64,000 bases of DNA, taken from the NCBI RefSeq assembly GCF_945859705.1, contig NC_079135.1, positions 106,914,288-106,978,287 of the forward strand, read 5' to 3'. The stretch comes from Episyrphus balteatus. Lineage: Eukaryota; Arthropoda; Insecta; Diptera; Syrphidae. Within the stretch, counting starts at the first letter, position 1, and every line of letters begins with the position of its first letter. Shown one piece after another: positions 34,601-44,600 of this stretch. The translations under genes and the position numbers were made by a program. The notes under the pieces are model-generated. The model did not search any database. It was not told the DNA's origin and worked only from the letters and a program-made list of their open reading frames with translations.

Positions 34601-34649
34601 CCATTATGCGCTGGAACTTTAGAAGTTTCAGTGAAAGCTTTAACACCAT
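28624..34649 (-). CDS. Fumarylacetoacetate hydrolase domain-containing protein 2-like
   Basis: Three exons, 34649-34194, 29175-28844 and 28783-28624, encode 315 residues, the usual FAHD2 length. The basic, Ser/Leu-rich start (MVLKLSLKLLKFQRIM) looks like a mitochondrial targeting sequence. Family signatures: GLNYLDHCLEQ (~112), EPMFFSKFASTLVGP (~127), FEVELAVIIGK with the acidic metal ligands E157/E159, VAQDISARDWQ with D188, and LKPGDVILTGTPAGVG near the C-terminus. The fold binds a divalent metal and acts on C-C bonds of acylpyruvate or oxaloacetate-type substrates; the exact substrate cannot be told from sequence. Splice sites are GTAAGT/TAG for intron 1 and GTATTT/TAG for intron 2. Intron 1 is 5.0 kb and nearly all transposon. 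AATAAA motifs follow the stop. Confidence 0.9.
29340..29470 (-). repeat. Dispersed ~0.8-kb repeat, short inverted fragment
   Basis: CGAAACTTGGTAGTAAAGAG and TTTTGGGTCATTCCCTACTC, reversed, match the part of copy 4 around 60590-60650 (CTCTTAACTACCAAGTTTGA). Confidence 0.55.
29719..30638 (-). mobile_element. Decayed Tc1-like transposon (920 bp)
   Basis: Inverted ends CACTCCTGCTCAAAATTAAC and GTTAAATTTGAGCAGGAGTG, flanked by TA (29717-29718, 30639-30640). The shortened length and broken frame show an internally deleted copy. Confidence 0.88.
30040..30525 (-). pseudogene. Tc1-like transposase remnant
   Basis: The minus-strand frame 30525-30262 reads YLTDILEQHPVPITPRFG then LSLMHDNAC, matching the Tc1 catalytic core just around the second Asp (usually QDNARPH). 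After a stop and frameshift the text resumes with ICGRNPPLSILDQQKTA, the typical Tc1 C-terminus. The N-terminal DNA-binding half is missing. It cannot encode a working enzyme. Confidence 0.8.
31083..31750. mobile_element. 668-bp MITE with TAA target duplication
   Basis: Ends TGTCGAATTCCTTTCAAT and ATTGAAAGGAATTCGACA, perfect over 18 bp, flanked by TAA on each side. An inner AATCGAATTTT / AAAATTCGATTTTT pair continues the match. Open frames inside (31346-31567, 31571-31753) show no domain. Confidence 0.75.
31797..32250. mobile_element. 454-bp AGGTC-ended MITE with ATT flanks
   Basis: Ends AGGTCCGTTCCACACT and AGTCTGGAACAGACCT, flanked by ATT on both sides. The ends resemble those of 36301-36457, and the flanking bases match both 36301-36457 and 37978-38128. 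Confidence 0.7.
32510..32770. mobile_element. ~260-bp foldback element
   Basis: ATCGCTAATTTACTTGAATA followed by CTGTCATAACTCA at the left; TGAGTTATGACAGTGTTCAA followed by GTAAATGAGCGAT at the right. Only the ends are mirrored. Confidence 0.6.
32939..33577. mobile_element. MITE with GCTGGATTATCTCTT ends, interrupted by another MITE
   Basis: Ends GCTGGATTATCTCTT and AAGAGATAATCCAGC with TA on each side (32937-32938, 33578-33579). A GGCA-ended MITE (33035-33415) lies inside it, so the original was ~260 bp. Confidence 0.65.
33035..33415. mobile_element. GGCA(C/G)GTTCAGAAA-ended MITE, copy A
   Basis: Left end GGCACGTTCAGAAAATATTA then GGGACTAGATATTTAGG; right end CCTAAATATTTAGTCCCTAA then CGTTTCTGAACCTGCC. 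A second, shorter copy is at 44527-44737. Confidence 0.75.
33668..33735 (+). other. Hammerhead-like motif (GAAAC after a 6-bp hairpin)
   Basis: AAGAAGAA, then GGTTGT-AATC-ACAACC (perfect 6-bp stem, 4-nt loop), then GAAACGTCGACG. The layout resembles the CUGANGA-stem II-GAAA core of hammerhead ribozymes. However, the first box is AAGAAGA instead of CTGANGA, and an extra A precedes the stem. Treat it as a decayed or coincidental copy. Confidence 0.2.
33869..33985. mobile_element. ~117-bp foldback
   Basis: TTTCATACAAAATGCATGCA then AATGACGACC at the left; GGTCGTCATTTGGATACATT then TTGTATGAAA at the right. It could form a strong hairpin in RNA. Confidence 0.55.
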
Positions 34650-34955
34650 TGACAGCTATTTAGATTAAACAAAAATGAAAGTAGATTTTTTATAAACTGG
34701 TTTTAACTCTTGACAAGTTATCTTATCTAATCTATTGGATAGAAAAATTTCACGTGATTTGTTGATGTTATTTATTTTTCTTTCCAGCTGGAGCTGGCTA
34801 GAATTAAGACGTGTTTATCTTTATGAGATCATTATGGATAACGGTGTGTAATGGAAAAATTTCCAAAATCTGTCAAAATCTAAATAGGTGCGTCCAACAA
34901 AGAGAGATATCTGAAGGCGAACAAAGCTCAAATAATTTTGAATTCCTTTCAGGCT

Positions 34956-35070
34956 AAAGCTTAGTACGCAGCTAGAGCGGAACGAAAAACGAAATTTTTC
35001 GTTCAAGATTTCGTTATGCTATTTTTATATGGAAAATGTCGTTTCGCTTATTCAGCTGAGTACTAGGCTT
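34956..35070. mobile_element. 115-bp AAGCCTAGTACGC-family MITE
   Basis: Left end AAGCTTAGTACGCAGCTAGA; right end TTATTCAGCTGAGTACTAGG then CTT. The inner GAAAAACGAAATTTTTCGTT is itself palindromic and is shared with ~52070. Confidence 0.65.
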
Positions 35071-35077
35071 ATGGATA

Positions 35078-35232
35078 AATCCTAGTACACAGCTGAAGCG
35101 AAACAAGCATTTTTCTAAGTCGAAAGCGAAAATACTAACGAAAAAATAAATTCTTTCGTCGCAAAGTCAAAATAAAAAATATTCAAATTAATTTAAAATC
35201 AATAAAAAAAAACATCAGAAAACGTGTTTTTA
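35078..35232 (+). mobile_element. One-ended AAGCCTAGTACGC-family copy
   Basis: AAATCCTAGTACACAGCTGA then AGCGAAAC, followed by GAAAGCGAAAATACTAACGA, which is also found at ~51812-51840. No opposite end is seen. Confidence 0.5.
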
Positions 35233-35263
35233 AACTAGTATAGTCTGTTTTAACTACAGCCTA

Positions 35264-35505
35264 AGTGCCTGGCTACACGGTGATTTTTCAATCGCCTAAG
35301 CAGTGAGTTTGTAGGCAAGAGGGATGAGGAGTGAAGGGGGAAGATGCTCACGAAACGAACTGAATTTTCTGAGGGTAGTACATGTACAGTTCCATTCCTA
35401 AATTTTTCTTCTTTTTGACGTTTGTTCCTAGAAAATGTAAAAGTGGAACGTGATTGGGCATGTGATTTTTGAATCGATTGAAAAATCACTGTGTAGCCAG
35501 GCACT
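35264..35505. mobile_element. 242-bp AGTGCCTGGCTACAC-ended MITE
   Basis: Ends AGTGCCTGGCTACACGGTGA then TTTTTCAATCG, and CGATTGAAAAATCACTGTGT then AGCCAGGCACT: 31 bp with few mismatches. It sits between the divergent FAHD2-like and ECH1-like genes, ~0.4 kb upstream of the ECH1 start. Confidence 0.75.
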
Positions 35506-35913
35506 AATAGAATGTTGTAATGAAAACAGGCTATAAAAGCTATCGTTCGTCCCAAAATAAATGTAAAATTAAAAGCAAAGGTTTTTTTTCTGAATTCTCC
35601 AAAGAATAGTGACAAATTACCTCTTTTCTTTTTAAAAGCATTCCATTTGCCAAGTTCTCAATTCTTTGGAATTGTGGTTTATTTCAGCTCACCGAGATCA
35701 GTCGATGTAACTCCTACCTTAGAGCTCAAGAAATCTAGAAATCTGAACTCCTCTTTTTAAACAGACACATGAACACGCCAACCTTATGTTTTTGACATTT
35801 CCAATTTATAAAACTTTTTTATTTTGGTTTTTTTTTATAGGTGAACTTTGTTTTGCAGTTCAATTCTTATTTTTTAATTATTTCTAATTTATTCACATAA
35901 ATAAACATTTCAA

Positions 35914-38900
35914 ATGTCTTTAAAAACTATATTATCATCTAATCTTTTATCTAAAAACATGGTTTGTAAGTATATTACAATTTCTCCAAACAAAGGAATC
36001 AAAGTTCAAAGTCCAATTTTACAATCAAAATTACATCTCTCACTTTTAGCATCTTCTATGATAAGAACGATGAGTTCCAAAATCATACCCACATCATCTA
36101 CAGAAAATAATTTCAAGTGCCTTTCGGTTGCAGTTCCAAAACCATTTGTTTATCATGTCCAATTAAACCGCCCTGATAAATACAATGCTATCAATAAGCA
36201 AATGTGGGTGTAAGTATAATTCCTTCCAAAGGACAATGGTAATTTATGTATGGGATGGGAGCTGACCCTCAGACTGAGACCAATAAAGATGAGTCATATT
36301 AGGTCTGTTTGGGTACTGCCTAAAACAGAAATATTTCTACTTTTTTCAATATTTTTAGCCCAATTCCTGTTTGGGTACTCTGGAATGGTGTGGTTTTGTA
36401 CATTATTTTTGTCAAAAAAAGAAATATTTCTGTTTTAGACAGTACCCAAACAGACCTATTATGTCATTAAAAAGGTATTTTTGCGTAGATCAATTGTTTA
36501 TATATTTGGCAACAAGCTTCAATTTGCTGTGGGAAACAAGTTGTAGACATAAATGTAGAACTGGGTAAGAATAGGCAATAGTCGGAGAAACGGCCGTCGA
36601 GTTTCTAATCTAACAAGGTAAGGGGTTCAAATCGGTGTCAAATGAAAGATAAGTTAATAGAGAAAATAAAAAGGGGCAAAAGGTTCGCATTTTTGTAATT
36701 CGCATGTTGAAAACTCTTCAGCTATCTTTAGACTAGTGTCGTTTTCCAAAATTATGGGAGTGAATCACTCCTTTTTCGTGCAATTTTGGAATTTGTTCAC
36801 GAAGAATTTGACAAGTGGAGTGATTTGACGTTTGCTTTGCATGTGTTTGTAATACGAAATAATGAATAAAATAATAACACAATCTTTTAAATTCACTTTT
36901 AGTGATTTTTTACAATACTTTATTGAATTTTTTTTGTAAATAAGTATAATTTAAGTTAAAACAACCACCCAACAATTTGACAGTCAGTCCATGAAGTCAA
37001 ATGTAGAAGTATTGGTAATCACTCCGTCACTCCTTCAAAATTTTGGGAGTGAAGAATTCACTCCAAAAATTCAATCCTTTTTCAATTTTGGAATTTGAAA
37101 TCACTCCTTTCGGAGTGATTATATAGCTAGGAGTGTCACTCCTTGAATTTTGGAAAACGACATAGGAAAACAATTTATGACTTTCGATAACGATAGAAAA
37201 ATGGTCATTGTACATATCGACCCCTTCCCGCCAAATAATCGTTAGCGCCAAATTAAATTTTGAATAATGGACAACATTTAATTGTATTTTTCCAACAGTA
37301 AGAATGAAAAAAATATAACTTTTTTTGTGTTAATGTAATCAAAATTGTCTCCAATAAGGCTAAAAACAAAAGAATATAAAGATTTTTCTGTAAACAAAAA
37401 CATCGTAAGCCCTATGTCGCCTACGATAATATTGCGGGAAAGGTTCCATATAACTTTATCTTTGCAGTATGATCAAATATGATAGTTTGAAAAGCCTTAA
37501 TAATGAAAAAAAAAAATTAATAAAATAATAATAGGAACGAAGGCCTACAAATTAATAAAGAAAAAAAAAACCATCAAAAAATCTTTTTTGAGCAAGAGTA
37601 CACATTTTTGCTGACATTATCTTCTATCTTAAAAATATTGGGTGCCACCTCAAAAATACAGAAAAGTACTCGTCAACCCTACGCAATTGCTAACAAACAC
37701 AGAAAAACTACTTTTTTTTAAACAAAAATGTATGGAATTGGATAGAGTTAAAGGCCAAAAGATAAAAAATGATAATACCACACTTTTGGCCGTAAAAATA
37801 ATATTTTTAGTTTTTCTTAGTATTTCCGTAGCTAAAGAATGGTGTATAATTTAGCCTTTAAGTGCACACAAAATTGTACCTACTCTGTTGTTCAAAAAAG
37901 ATTTTTGTATGTTTTTTTTTTTGTAAATTTGAATAGGGTTGCCATATTTGTAAATTTATTATTTTTTTCATCATATTAGGCGTGTTTTTTCTACAACTCA
38001 GTAGCTACTCATTTTTCATTTTATTCGCAAAACAATAATAAAAATTACACAAGTAAGTATTTGTTTTTATTGTTTTTCGAATAAAATAAAAAAATGAGTA
38101 GCTACTGAGTTGTAGAAAAAACACGCCTATTATGTGAATTTTTGATCATATGATTGAAATTTAAATTTTTAGGTTTTATTTGGGCTTTAATAATCTTTAT
38201 TTTTGGATGCAATTAATGAAACACTAATTCATCTTTTTGTTACCCTACGTTTCGCCGGTTTCTTTCCAGCTTCCTCAGGGGATTTTTTATTTGACTAATA
38301 TAACCAAAAATACAATTACAAATTAGAATTCATACGGAGCATATTTAAATTTTTGTATAGGAACTTACTTTTAGTGGTGAAAATTAAATTTTAGTACATT
38401 TTTACTATTGTTTGAATTTAAAATTTTAAATAAATAATTTAATAAATTAACATGAAAGACTAAACAAAACACTACAACAAAAACTTAGAGCTATTATCAC
38501 AATTTCTTATCACAGACTTTAATTTATGGCAACACTATATACGCAGCTGATTTTATCGATGTCTTCTTGATGGTTCATCGTTCGGTTCATTTTCTGCTGG
38601 ATGCGCAGACTTTCCAATGTGTAGCGGGTGGAGATGCGGTTTTCCTTGCCTAATATTTTTATGTTATCAAAATCAGCCATAAGTGTGTTGTCAATCATGT
38701 GTTGTGAGAGTGCTGTGGATGGTCTCTTTTTTCTAATGTTTAGGCTTTTTTTTTCATTTCAAAATTTTTCTTATTTGATCATACTACAAAGACATGTTAT
38801 GTGTCATTTTTTCTTTTAAAATAGGGTTGCCACATAGAAGCGGTTACCCTATTTTTTCATTTTCTCTATTAACTTATCCTTCATCTGACACCAATTTGAA

Positions 38901-40054
38901 CCCTTAACCTTATGAGCTTAGTAACTCGACGGCCGTTTCTCCGACTATTGCCTATTCTACGCCTGTTCTACATTTATTCCTTTAAATTTTTCCCTACAGC
39001 GAATTGAAGCTCTTCGTCATATAAACAATTGATCTGGCCAAAATTACCTTTTTAATGACATATGACATTGGTCTGAGGGCCAGCTCCCATACATAAATTA
39101 CCATTGTCCTTTATTTTGATAAATATTCCTAGTACCTATGTAATTCTTTTAGAGATATTAAAGATTGCTTTGAATCTTTGAGCATGAATCCTGATTGTCG
39201 AGTTGTAGTAATCTCTGCTGAGGGTAAGCACTTTACTGCTGGAATCGATTTAAATGATATGATGCAATTAGCACAAGAACTCGCTGAAATTGAAGAAGTC
39301 TCACGCAAGGGATGTGCTCTAGAAAAGCTCATTAAACTATATCAGGTAATATTCATAAAAATCTCTCCAGTTTAAAGAATTCTAAAAAATTACTTGTCAT
39401 AGGATTCAATATCCTCTTTGGAAGTCTGTAATAAACCTGTCATTAGTGCTGTTCACTCAGCCTGCATTGGTGCAGGAGTTGATCTTATTACAGCCTCTGA
39501 CATACGTTATTGCACCAAAGATGCAATGTTTCAGGTAAAAGAAGTTGAAATTGGAATGGCTGCTGATGTTGGTACTCTTCAACGTTTCCCAAAAGTTATT
39601 AATAGTCAGAGTTTGGCAAGAGAATTATGTCTGACTGGTAGAAAGTTCCTTTCTGATGAAGCTAAAAGTTGTGGTCTTGTTAGCAAGGTATGTTATTTGG
39701 ATTATAATAAATAAAATAAAAAAAAATTAACTGATCATTTTCAGGTTTTTGAAAATAAAGATGAAATGATTAAGACTGCACTCAGTTTGGCTGAAGATTT
39801 AGCCAGTAAAAGTCCTATTGCTGTTCAAGCTACGAAAAAGAATATAATTTATTCTTTTGATAGACCCAATCAAGAGGGCTTGGATCAAATTGTGAGTATA
39901 CATTATTGTCACTTAAATAAAATTACTATTAATTGTTATTGTTATACATTTTTAGCGTGAAATGAATAAGTTATATTTGCAAAGTGAAGACTTTATCAAC
40001 GCCACAATGGCTCAGTTGACCAAGGGAGAGATACCCACATTTTCTAAGTTGTAA
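35914..40054 (+). CDS. ECH1: Delta(3,5)-delta(2,4)-dienoyl-CoA isomerase
   Basis: Five exons, 35914-36209, 39153-39345, 39403-39687, 39745-39891 and 39956-40054, join in frame into 339 residues (human ECH1 is ~330). It is a crotonase-fold enzyme that isomerises 3,5-dienoyl-CoA to 2,4-dienoyl-CoA during beta-oxidation of unsaturated fatty acids. Visible signatures: VVVISAEGKHFTAGIDL (~116), CIGAGVDL with D190, and FQVKEVEIGMAADVGTLQR with E210 and D218. These three acidic residues correspond to the catalytic set of mammalian ECH1. The N-terminus is long and Ser/Lys-rich (possible mitochondrial presequence), and the last residues are TFSKL, a canonical peroxisomal PTS1 signal, so dual targeting is likely. 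Intron 1 is 2.9 kb and almost entirely one inverted-repeat element; the other introns are under 70 bp. AATAAA follows the stop. Confidence 0.93.
36301..36457. mobile_element. 157-bp MITE, AGGTCTGTTTGGG ends, ATT flanks
   Basis: 38-bp ends with a single mismatch: AGGTCTGTTTGGGTACTGCC and AGTACCCAAACAGACCT. The flanks read CATATT at the left and ATTATG at the right, giving an ATT duplication. It is nested in the long left repeat of the ECH1 intron element. Confidence 0.85.
36737..37161. mobile_element. 425-bp TGTCGTTTTCC-ended MITE with TAG target duplication
   Basis: Ends TGTCGTTTTCCAAAATT and AATTTTGGAAAACGACA, flanked by TAG on each side. It contains many copies of the ACTCC / GGAGT motif (GGGAGTGAATCACTCC and so on) near both ends, like subterminal binding repeats. 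Same end family as 29499-30912. Confidence 0.78.
37978..38128. mobile_element. 151-bp AGGCGTG-ended foldback MITE, ATT flanks
   Basis: 39-bp inverted ends, AGGCGTGTTTTTTCTACAAC / GTTGTAGAAAAAACACGCCT, continuing inward through CTCAGTAGCTACTCA with no mismatch noticed. The flanks CATATT and ATTATG are the same as at 36301-36457. Confidence 0.85.
38240..38285 (-). other. Hammerhead-ribozyme-like core
   Basis: On the minus strand the order is CCTGAGGAA, GCTGG-AAAGAAA-CCGGC (5-bp stem with one GU), then GAAACGTAGGGTAAC. CTGAGGA fits the CUGANGA box and GAAAC fits the second conserved box. Against it, one extra A sits between the first box and stem II, and no clear stem I or III pairing is visible. 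Such motifs are known in Penelope-like and other retroelements. Confidence 0.3.
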
Positions 40055-41666
40055 AAAATATTTCATTTACTGTGTTTTATAAAACATATTTCATTTAGTT
40101 AAGATTTTTTTTTAAATAAATAAAGCGGCATTTAAATAAGAATTTTGTTTTTCTTTTTAATATTTTCTAAGGAAAAGTTTTTCACACAAATTCAATACTT
40201 GCCCTATAAAAATGGGAAAACGCTTCTTCTTACTGAGCTGTTGTTATTTTTGAAAGTTTCCGCTAAAAAATCGTTAAAAATTAATAGGTATTATTCAAAA
40301 ATTTAACTTTCTTAGTTTTTTTTTTTGTTGACAAAATTCAAGCAATTTTTAGAGAGTGAATTGCTTTTGGAAATCAATGCTTTTTATATACAAATTAGGG
40401 TAAATGTACCTATATAAAAAAAATATTAAGAGAAACAAAAATCCGTTCTTTTAGTGTAAAGAACAACATTTTAAACGAAATTGAGCTCCAAAAAAGTATG
40501 CAGTTTAATTTATTTTTATTAAGATGCTTTTTAAGAAAAAAAATCAATATCGTTAAAGCTGATTTTAAGAAAATTATTATTTTTTTATTGAAATTGAACC
40601 AGTAATATGGATAGTCAGAAATTTAGAAAAACGGTTCTATGGGAGGTACCGTTAATAACGATTTTAGAAAAAAAAAACTTTTTTCATTAAAAGATATAAC
40701 TTGCTAAAAACTATTGCTTGATTTTTTTACACAAAATCGTAGGAGCCGTTTTTGATAAAATTAAATTTTTTTCAAAATTGGTATATGGCAGCTACCTACA
40801 GTTATTGTTGGACCAACAAAATTAATTCTAAAAATCCCTCTGTACAATGTCCTAAAACTGATACATACATATGTACCAAGTTAGAAGTCGATTGGCCCAT
40901 CCGTTTAGGCTTTAGCTTCTTATACAGGCCGACAGACATCCTGACAGAACATGTACAAGTAATTTATTATGACAAGGCGCCATAAAAGGATGATCTGTGA
41001 TCTTGTGTTAACGAATTTGAAACAATGTGCATTTCTTAAATTTCGGTAAATCTTTCTCGCAACTAAGGTGGCTAGGGTATTTGTTTTATACCGTGCTCAC
41101 TTTATGAATTCAAGGATACTGATATCAATTCTAACTAATTTCTAAGATACGGTTCAAGATTTTTTAAGTGAGAAAGATATAAGGCTAATATGCCGAACAT
41201 TCTTCGTCGGCTTTTCTACTTATTTTATGTATGAAGACCAAACTAACCATTCTCCCGAATTTTGGAAAATAATTCAGTAGAACATATTATTTTAAGACAA
41301 AAGCTGAATAAAAATATCACACTTCTTGGATTCAATGAATTAAACGTTCATCTTAGATCACCTTTAGGCAATTCAGTGGCAGTAAGTAGAGGTGAAAATC
41401 CATCAATTCGACTGAACCTTCCTTTAACAAAAAACATCAATTTTGAAAATAAAAATTCTTTTATTCTGACAACCACGGTTATTAAAGCACATTTAGGAAT
41501 GGTAAAAAAAAGAGAAACAACTACGAGTATAACAGACATAAATATATGATTTTTTTGGTAGACACTTTCTATGCAGGGTACATTCAAGTGGGAGAGATTC
41601 ACAGTTACAATTAAAAGGCAATGAGATTTTACAAAAAAAAAAAAAAAGAAAACTTAAAGATCCATA
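40055..41666. other. Intergenic region between ECH1 and annexin 3' ends
   Basis: Contains a truncated dispersed repeat (40470-40985). A 95-codon frame at 41262-41549 has no recognisable domain and lies antisense to the likely annexin 3' UTR, so I do not call it a gene. Confidence 0.5.
40470..40985 (+). repeat. Dispersed ~0.8-kb repeat, copy 2 (5'-truncated)
   Basis: Contains TTGAGCTCCAAAAAAGTATG, CGGTTCTATGGGAGGTACCG, CCATCCGTTTAGGCTTTAGC and GGCCGACAGACATCCTGACA in the family order. The GCACGACTGGGT start is missing. Confidence 0.65.
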
Positions 41667-44600
41667 TTATGCACCTCCAATAAGGGCACATAATGCACGT
41701 TTGTAATCACCAGATGTCTCTGACTGAAAATGAAATTGAAAAAAAAAAAAAAAACAATTTAAAAATAAATAAAAAAAAATTCCATTTTCTATCTTACCCG
41801 AACAGCGCTAACCAAAGTCCTATTATACAATCGTTCAAATTCCTCCTTAATATTTCCCAAATCGATTTCCGATCGACAAATAATAATACGAATAAGTGTT
41901 CGATCATCGGTGCCAGCACCATCCATAGCTTTGAAGAGACATTTGGCAAAGAATGCTGGTGGTGATTGAGCACATTCAACTAGAAAATTAAAACAAAACG
42001 AAAAAATAAATAACAAAATCTTAAAGAAGAAAAACAAATCTTACCAATAGCCATCATAGCTTCATGCAATTCACCACTCATTTCGTGTTTAATAGCTTGC
42101 TCCAAAGTCATTCCTGAAAGTTGTTTATACTCTTCAAAGATCAATCGCAACTGAGCGAAACTCTCATGAGCCATAATCCGATTGAAAACCTGCTCATCGG
42201 TGCCCAATTTAGCTTCTCCAGCAGCATAAAGTTGTTCAGCTTGTTCTTTTGCCTTTTCCGGATCAACACTTCCAGCTGGATTACGTACCCCTGTCACAAT
42301 CAAAGTTAACAAACGTCTAAAATGTCCCGATGTTTCACTGCACATATGTTCAGCCAATGGACGTTCATATTTATCTTCATAAGCCGTTACGATTTGTGCA
42401 ATTTCTTCATTGGATTTTGTACAAAGTATTTCGACGAGTGTTTCTTCATTAGTGCCAATGCCATCCATGGCTTTATGAAGTTGTTTGCATAAGTATTCGA
42501 CTGGTGGCATCATTAGACCAATGATGACATCTTCGAATTTGCCACCAAGTTCACTTTTCAAATCGTCAATTAAATCTCGTCCGTATTCGTGGAGAAAGTA
42601 GGCTTTGATTTCTTGACGCTGAGTGTTTGAACGAGCGCAGAGAATGTCAATGATAGCTTGTTCATCGGTACCAAAACCTTTCATGGCGGCGCGAAGGGCT
42701 TGGCCATCGGCAGCAGCATCAAAAGGCGAAGCTGGGACAACAGTTGGGATAGGCTTTAAGAGGATACAAATTTTATTTTGATTTATTTATTCATTTATTC
42801 TACGATATATAATCAACAGATTCGAAAATATTAAGTTTTTAGTTCTTGTTAATTTGGTTAAATAAGCCAACAACAAATTCTTAAAAATTTTTCTCTTTAA
42901 ATTTATATCTAGATAGGTTTTATAAGCTTAATTAAAAATCTACAACATGACACTTTTATAACGATTTTAAGATCAACATTTTCCAAAAAATATAATGGAA
43001 CTATATAAGGACTTAGGACATGAAAACACATTTATCGATATTTAATGTAAATCATTTAGGTTACACAACCTACAAAATGTATCTAGGTCATTTCTAAAGA
43101 GCAAGCAAACATTGACACTAGAACTAACAGCAAAAAAATTTATGTAGCCTGAAAATAAGAGACATTTCGTAGGTGAAACACGAAAAGTGTCTCACTACAT
43201 ATTACCAAATTTTATTGGAGAGCATTAAAACTTCATAGGTATTGGATGATTTTCAGTTTTCTAATTTATTAATAGAATTAAAACTATAAACTTTAAAGGT
43301 ATTCCCAGTTTAAGGAACTGTACTCGCAGATATCAGGTTTGACTAACTAATTTTCAGAAAATATGGAGTTACCCATGCACTTTCTGGTTTCACCGACGAT
43401 TTGCAGAATTTTAGAATGTTAGTCGTATCTTTTAGGTATGTATAATAGAAAAATAGGAGGACCCAGATGACTTCCTTCAGGAATTCCATAGTTAACTTGG
43501 ATCCTATTGAAACAAACGTCTTCAACAACTACAAATTGGTTATGATATGACCCATTAATTCCATAGGACTCAAGTTTTCTCAAGAGGATTTTTAAATTGA
43601 CCCAGCTAAATGCCATTGTAAAATCAGTGCATGGTAAACTGGGGCACATTCATCATCGGGGCACATTCGTTAAAGATATTTTCGTGTGGATGCACTCTGA
43701 ATTAAGAAATGAAAATAGTACTGAAGACATTATTTAACGGTTTGCTTTTTGAGAAGCCGGGGTAGATTTTGCATTTTGATTGAGGCACATCCAGCAGGTG
43801 CCGAATGTATTCTAAAACTATTAAAAATAATTTCGGTAAAAAAACGATAAATATAGGCTTTTATTAAAAAAGAAATAAACAAGCAACAGTTCGAGTTTAT
43901 TTTTTGCTCCAAAAAACCCTATTTTATAGAATTTAAATTTCAATATCTTTTCTTCTGTGATTACTGGACAAGTTTTTAAAATGATAAAACAGTGTCCAAC
44001 AATAAAATTTTTGTTCAGGGTGTTGCTCTAAAATAAAAGTAAGAAATTGAGTTTTATTAAAACTTCGAACTGTTAACAATGAAGCGAAATGGCTAACAAA
44101 ACAAAATATTATTTGATTAATTGTTTTCAGTAAATAACCAAAAAAGATAAAAGATTTGTAAACACAAAAAAATCAATTATGAACAGGAGGAGTTAAATAC
44201 TGTTTCAATGTAAAGATTATTCGAAGTTAGCAAGTTACCGAATTCTGAGAGCCCTTGCGTTGGCAAAATCTATTCATAAATAATTAAATTACATGTTGAG
44301 CCAACAAAAAATTATGTTCAAAGTACAAAAACCGGTAAAATAGGCGTATTACAAAAAAAAAAACCAATGTCCCAGTATGGGGTAAATATTTTATGAAATT
44401 GTTGATTTTCTTCTAAGGATTTTATACAGAAATTCGTAAATTCAACCAAATTTTAGACACTAGATCTGTCTTTCCAAAATCCGTCTTGGAAATTATAGAT
44501 AATAAAATATCTTTGACAAGACAATAGGCACCTTCAGGAAACGTTAGGGACTAAATATTTAGTTAACGTCATTTTCTGAACGGAAAGTTAGGTAGACGAT

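Larger units (their letters stand above)
36228..39112. mobile_element. ~2.9-kb inverted-repeat element filling ECH1 intron 1
   Basis: Ends AAAGGACAATGGTAATTTAT then GTATGGGA, and TCCCATACATAAATTACCAT then TGTCCTTT. The inverted match continues inward for ~350 bp in blocks: CTGACCCTCAGACTGAGACC, GCAATAGTCGGAGAAACGGC then CGTC, and AAGATAAGTTAATAGAGAAA. The left end is broken by the MITE at 36301-36457. The interior contains two more MITEs but no transposase frame. It starts ~19 bp after the exon 1 donor and ends ~40 bp before the exon 2 acceptor. Confidence 0.8.

Noticed and set aside
41262..41549. 95-codon open frame between ECH1 and annexin
   Set aside because: No recognisable domain and antisense to the probable annexin 3' UTR.
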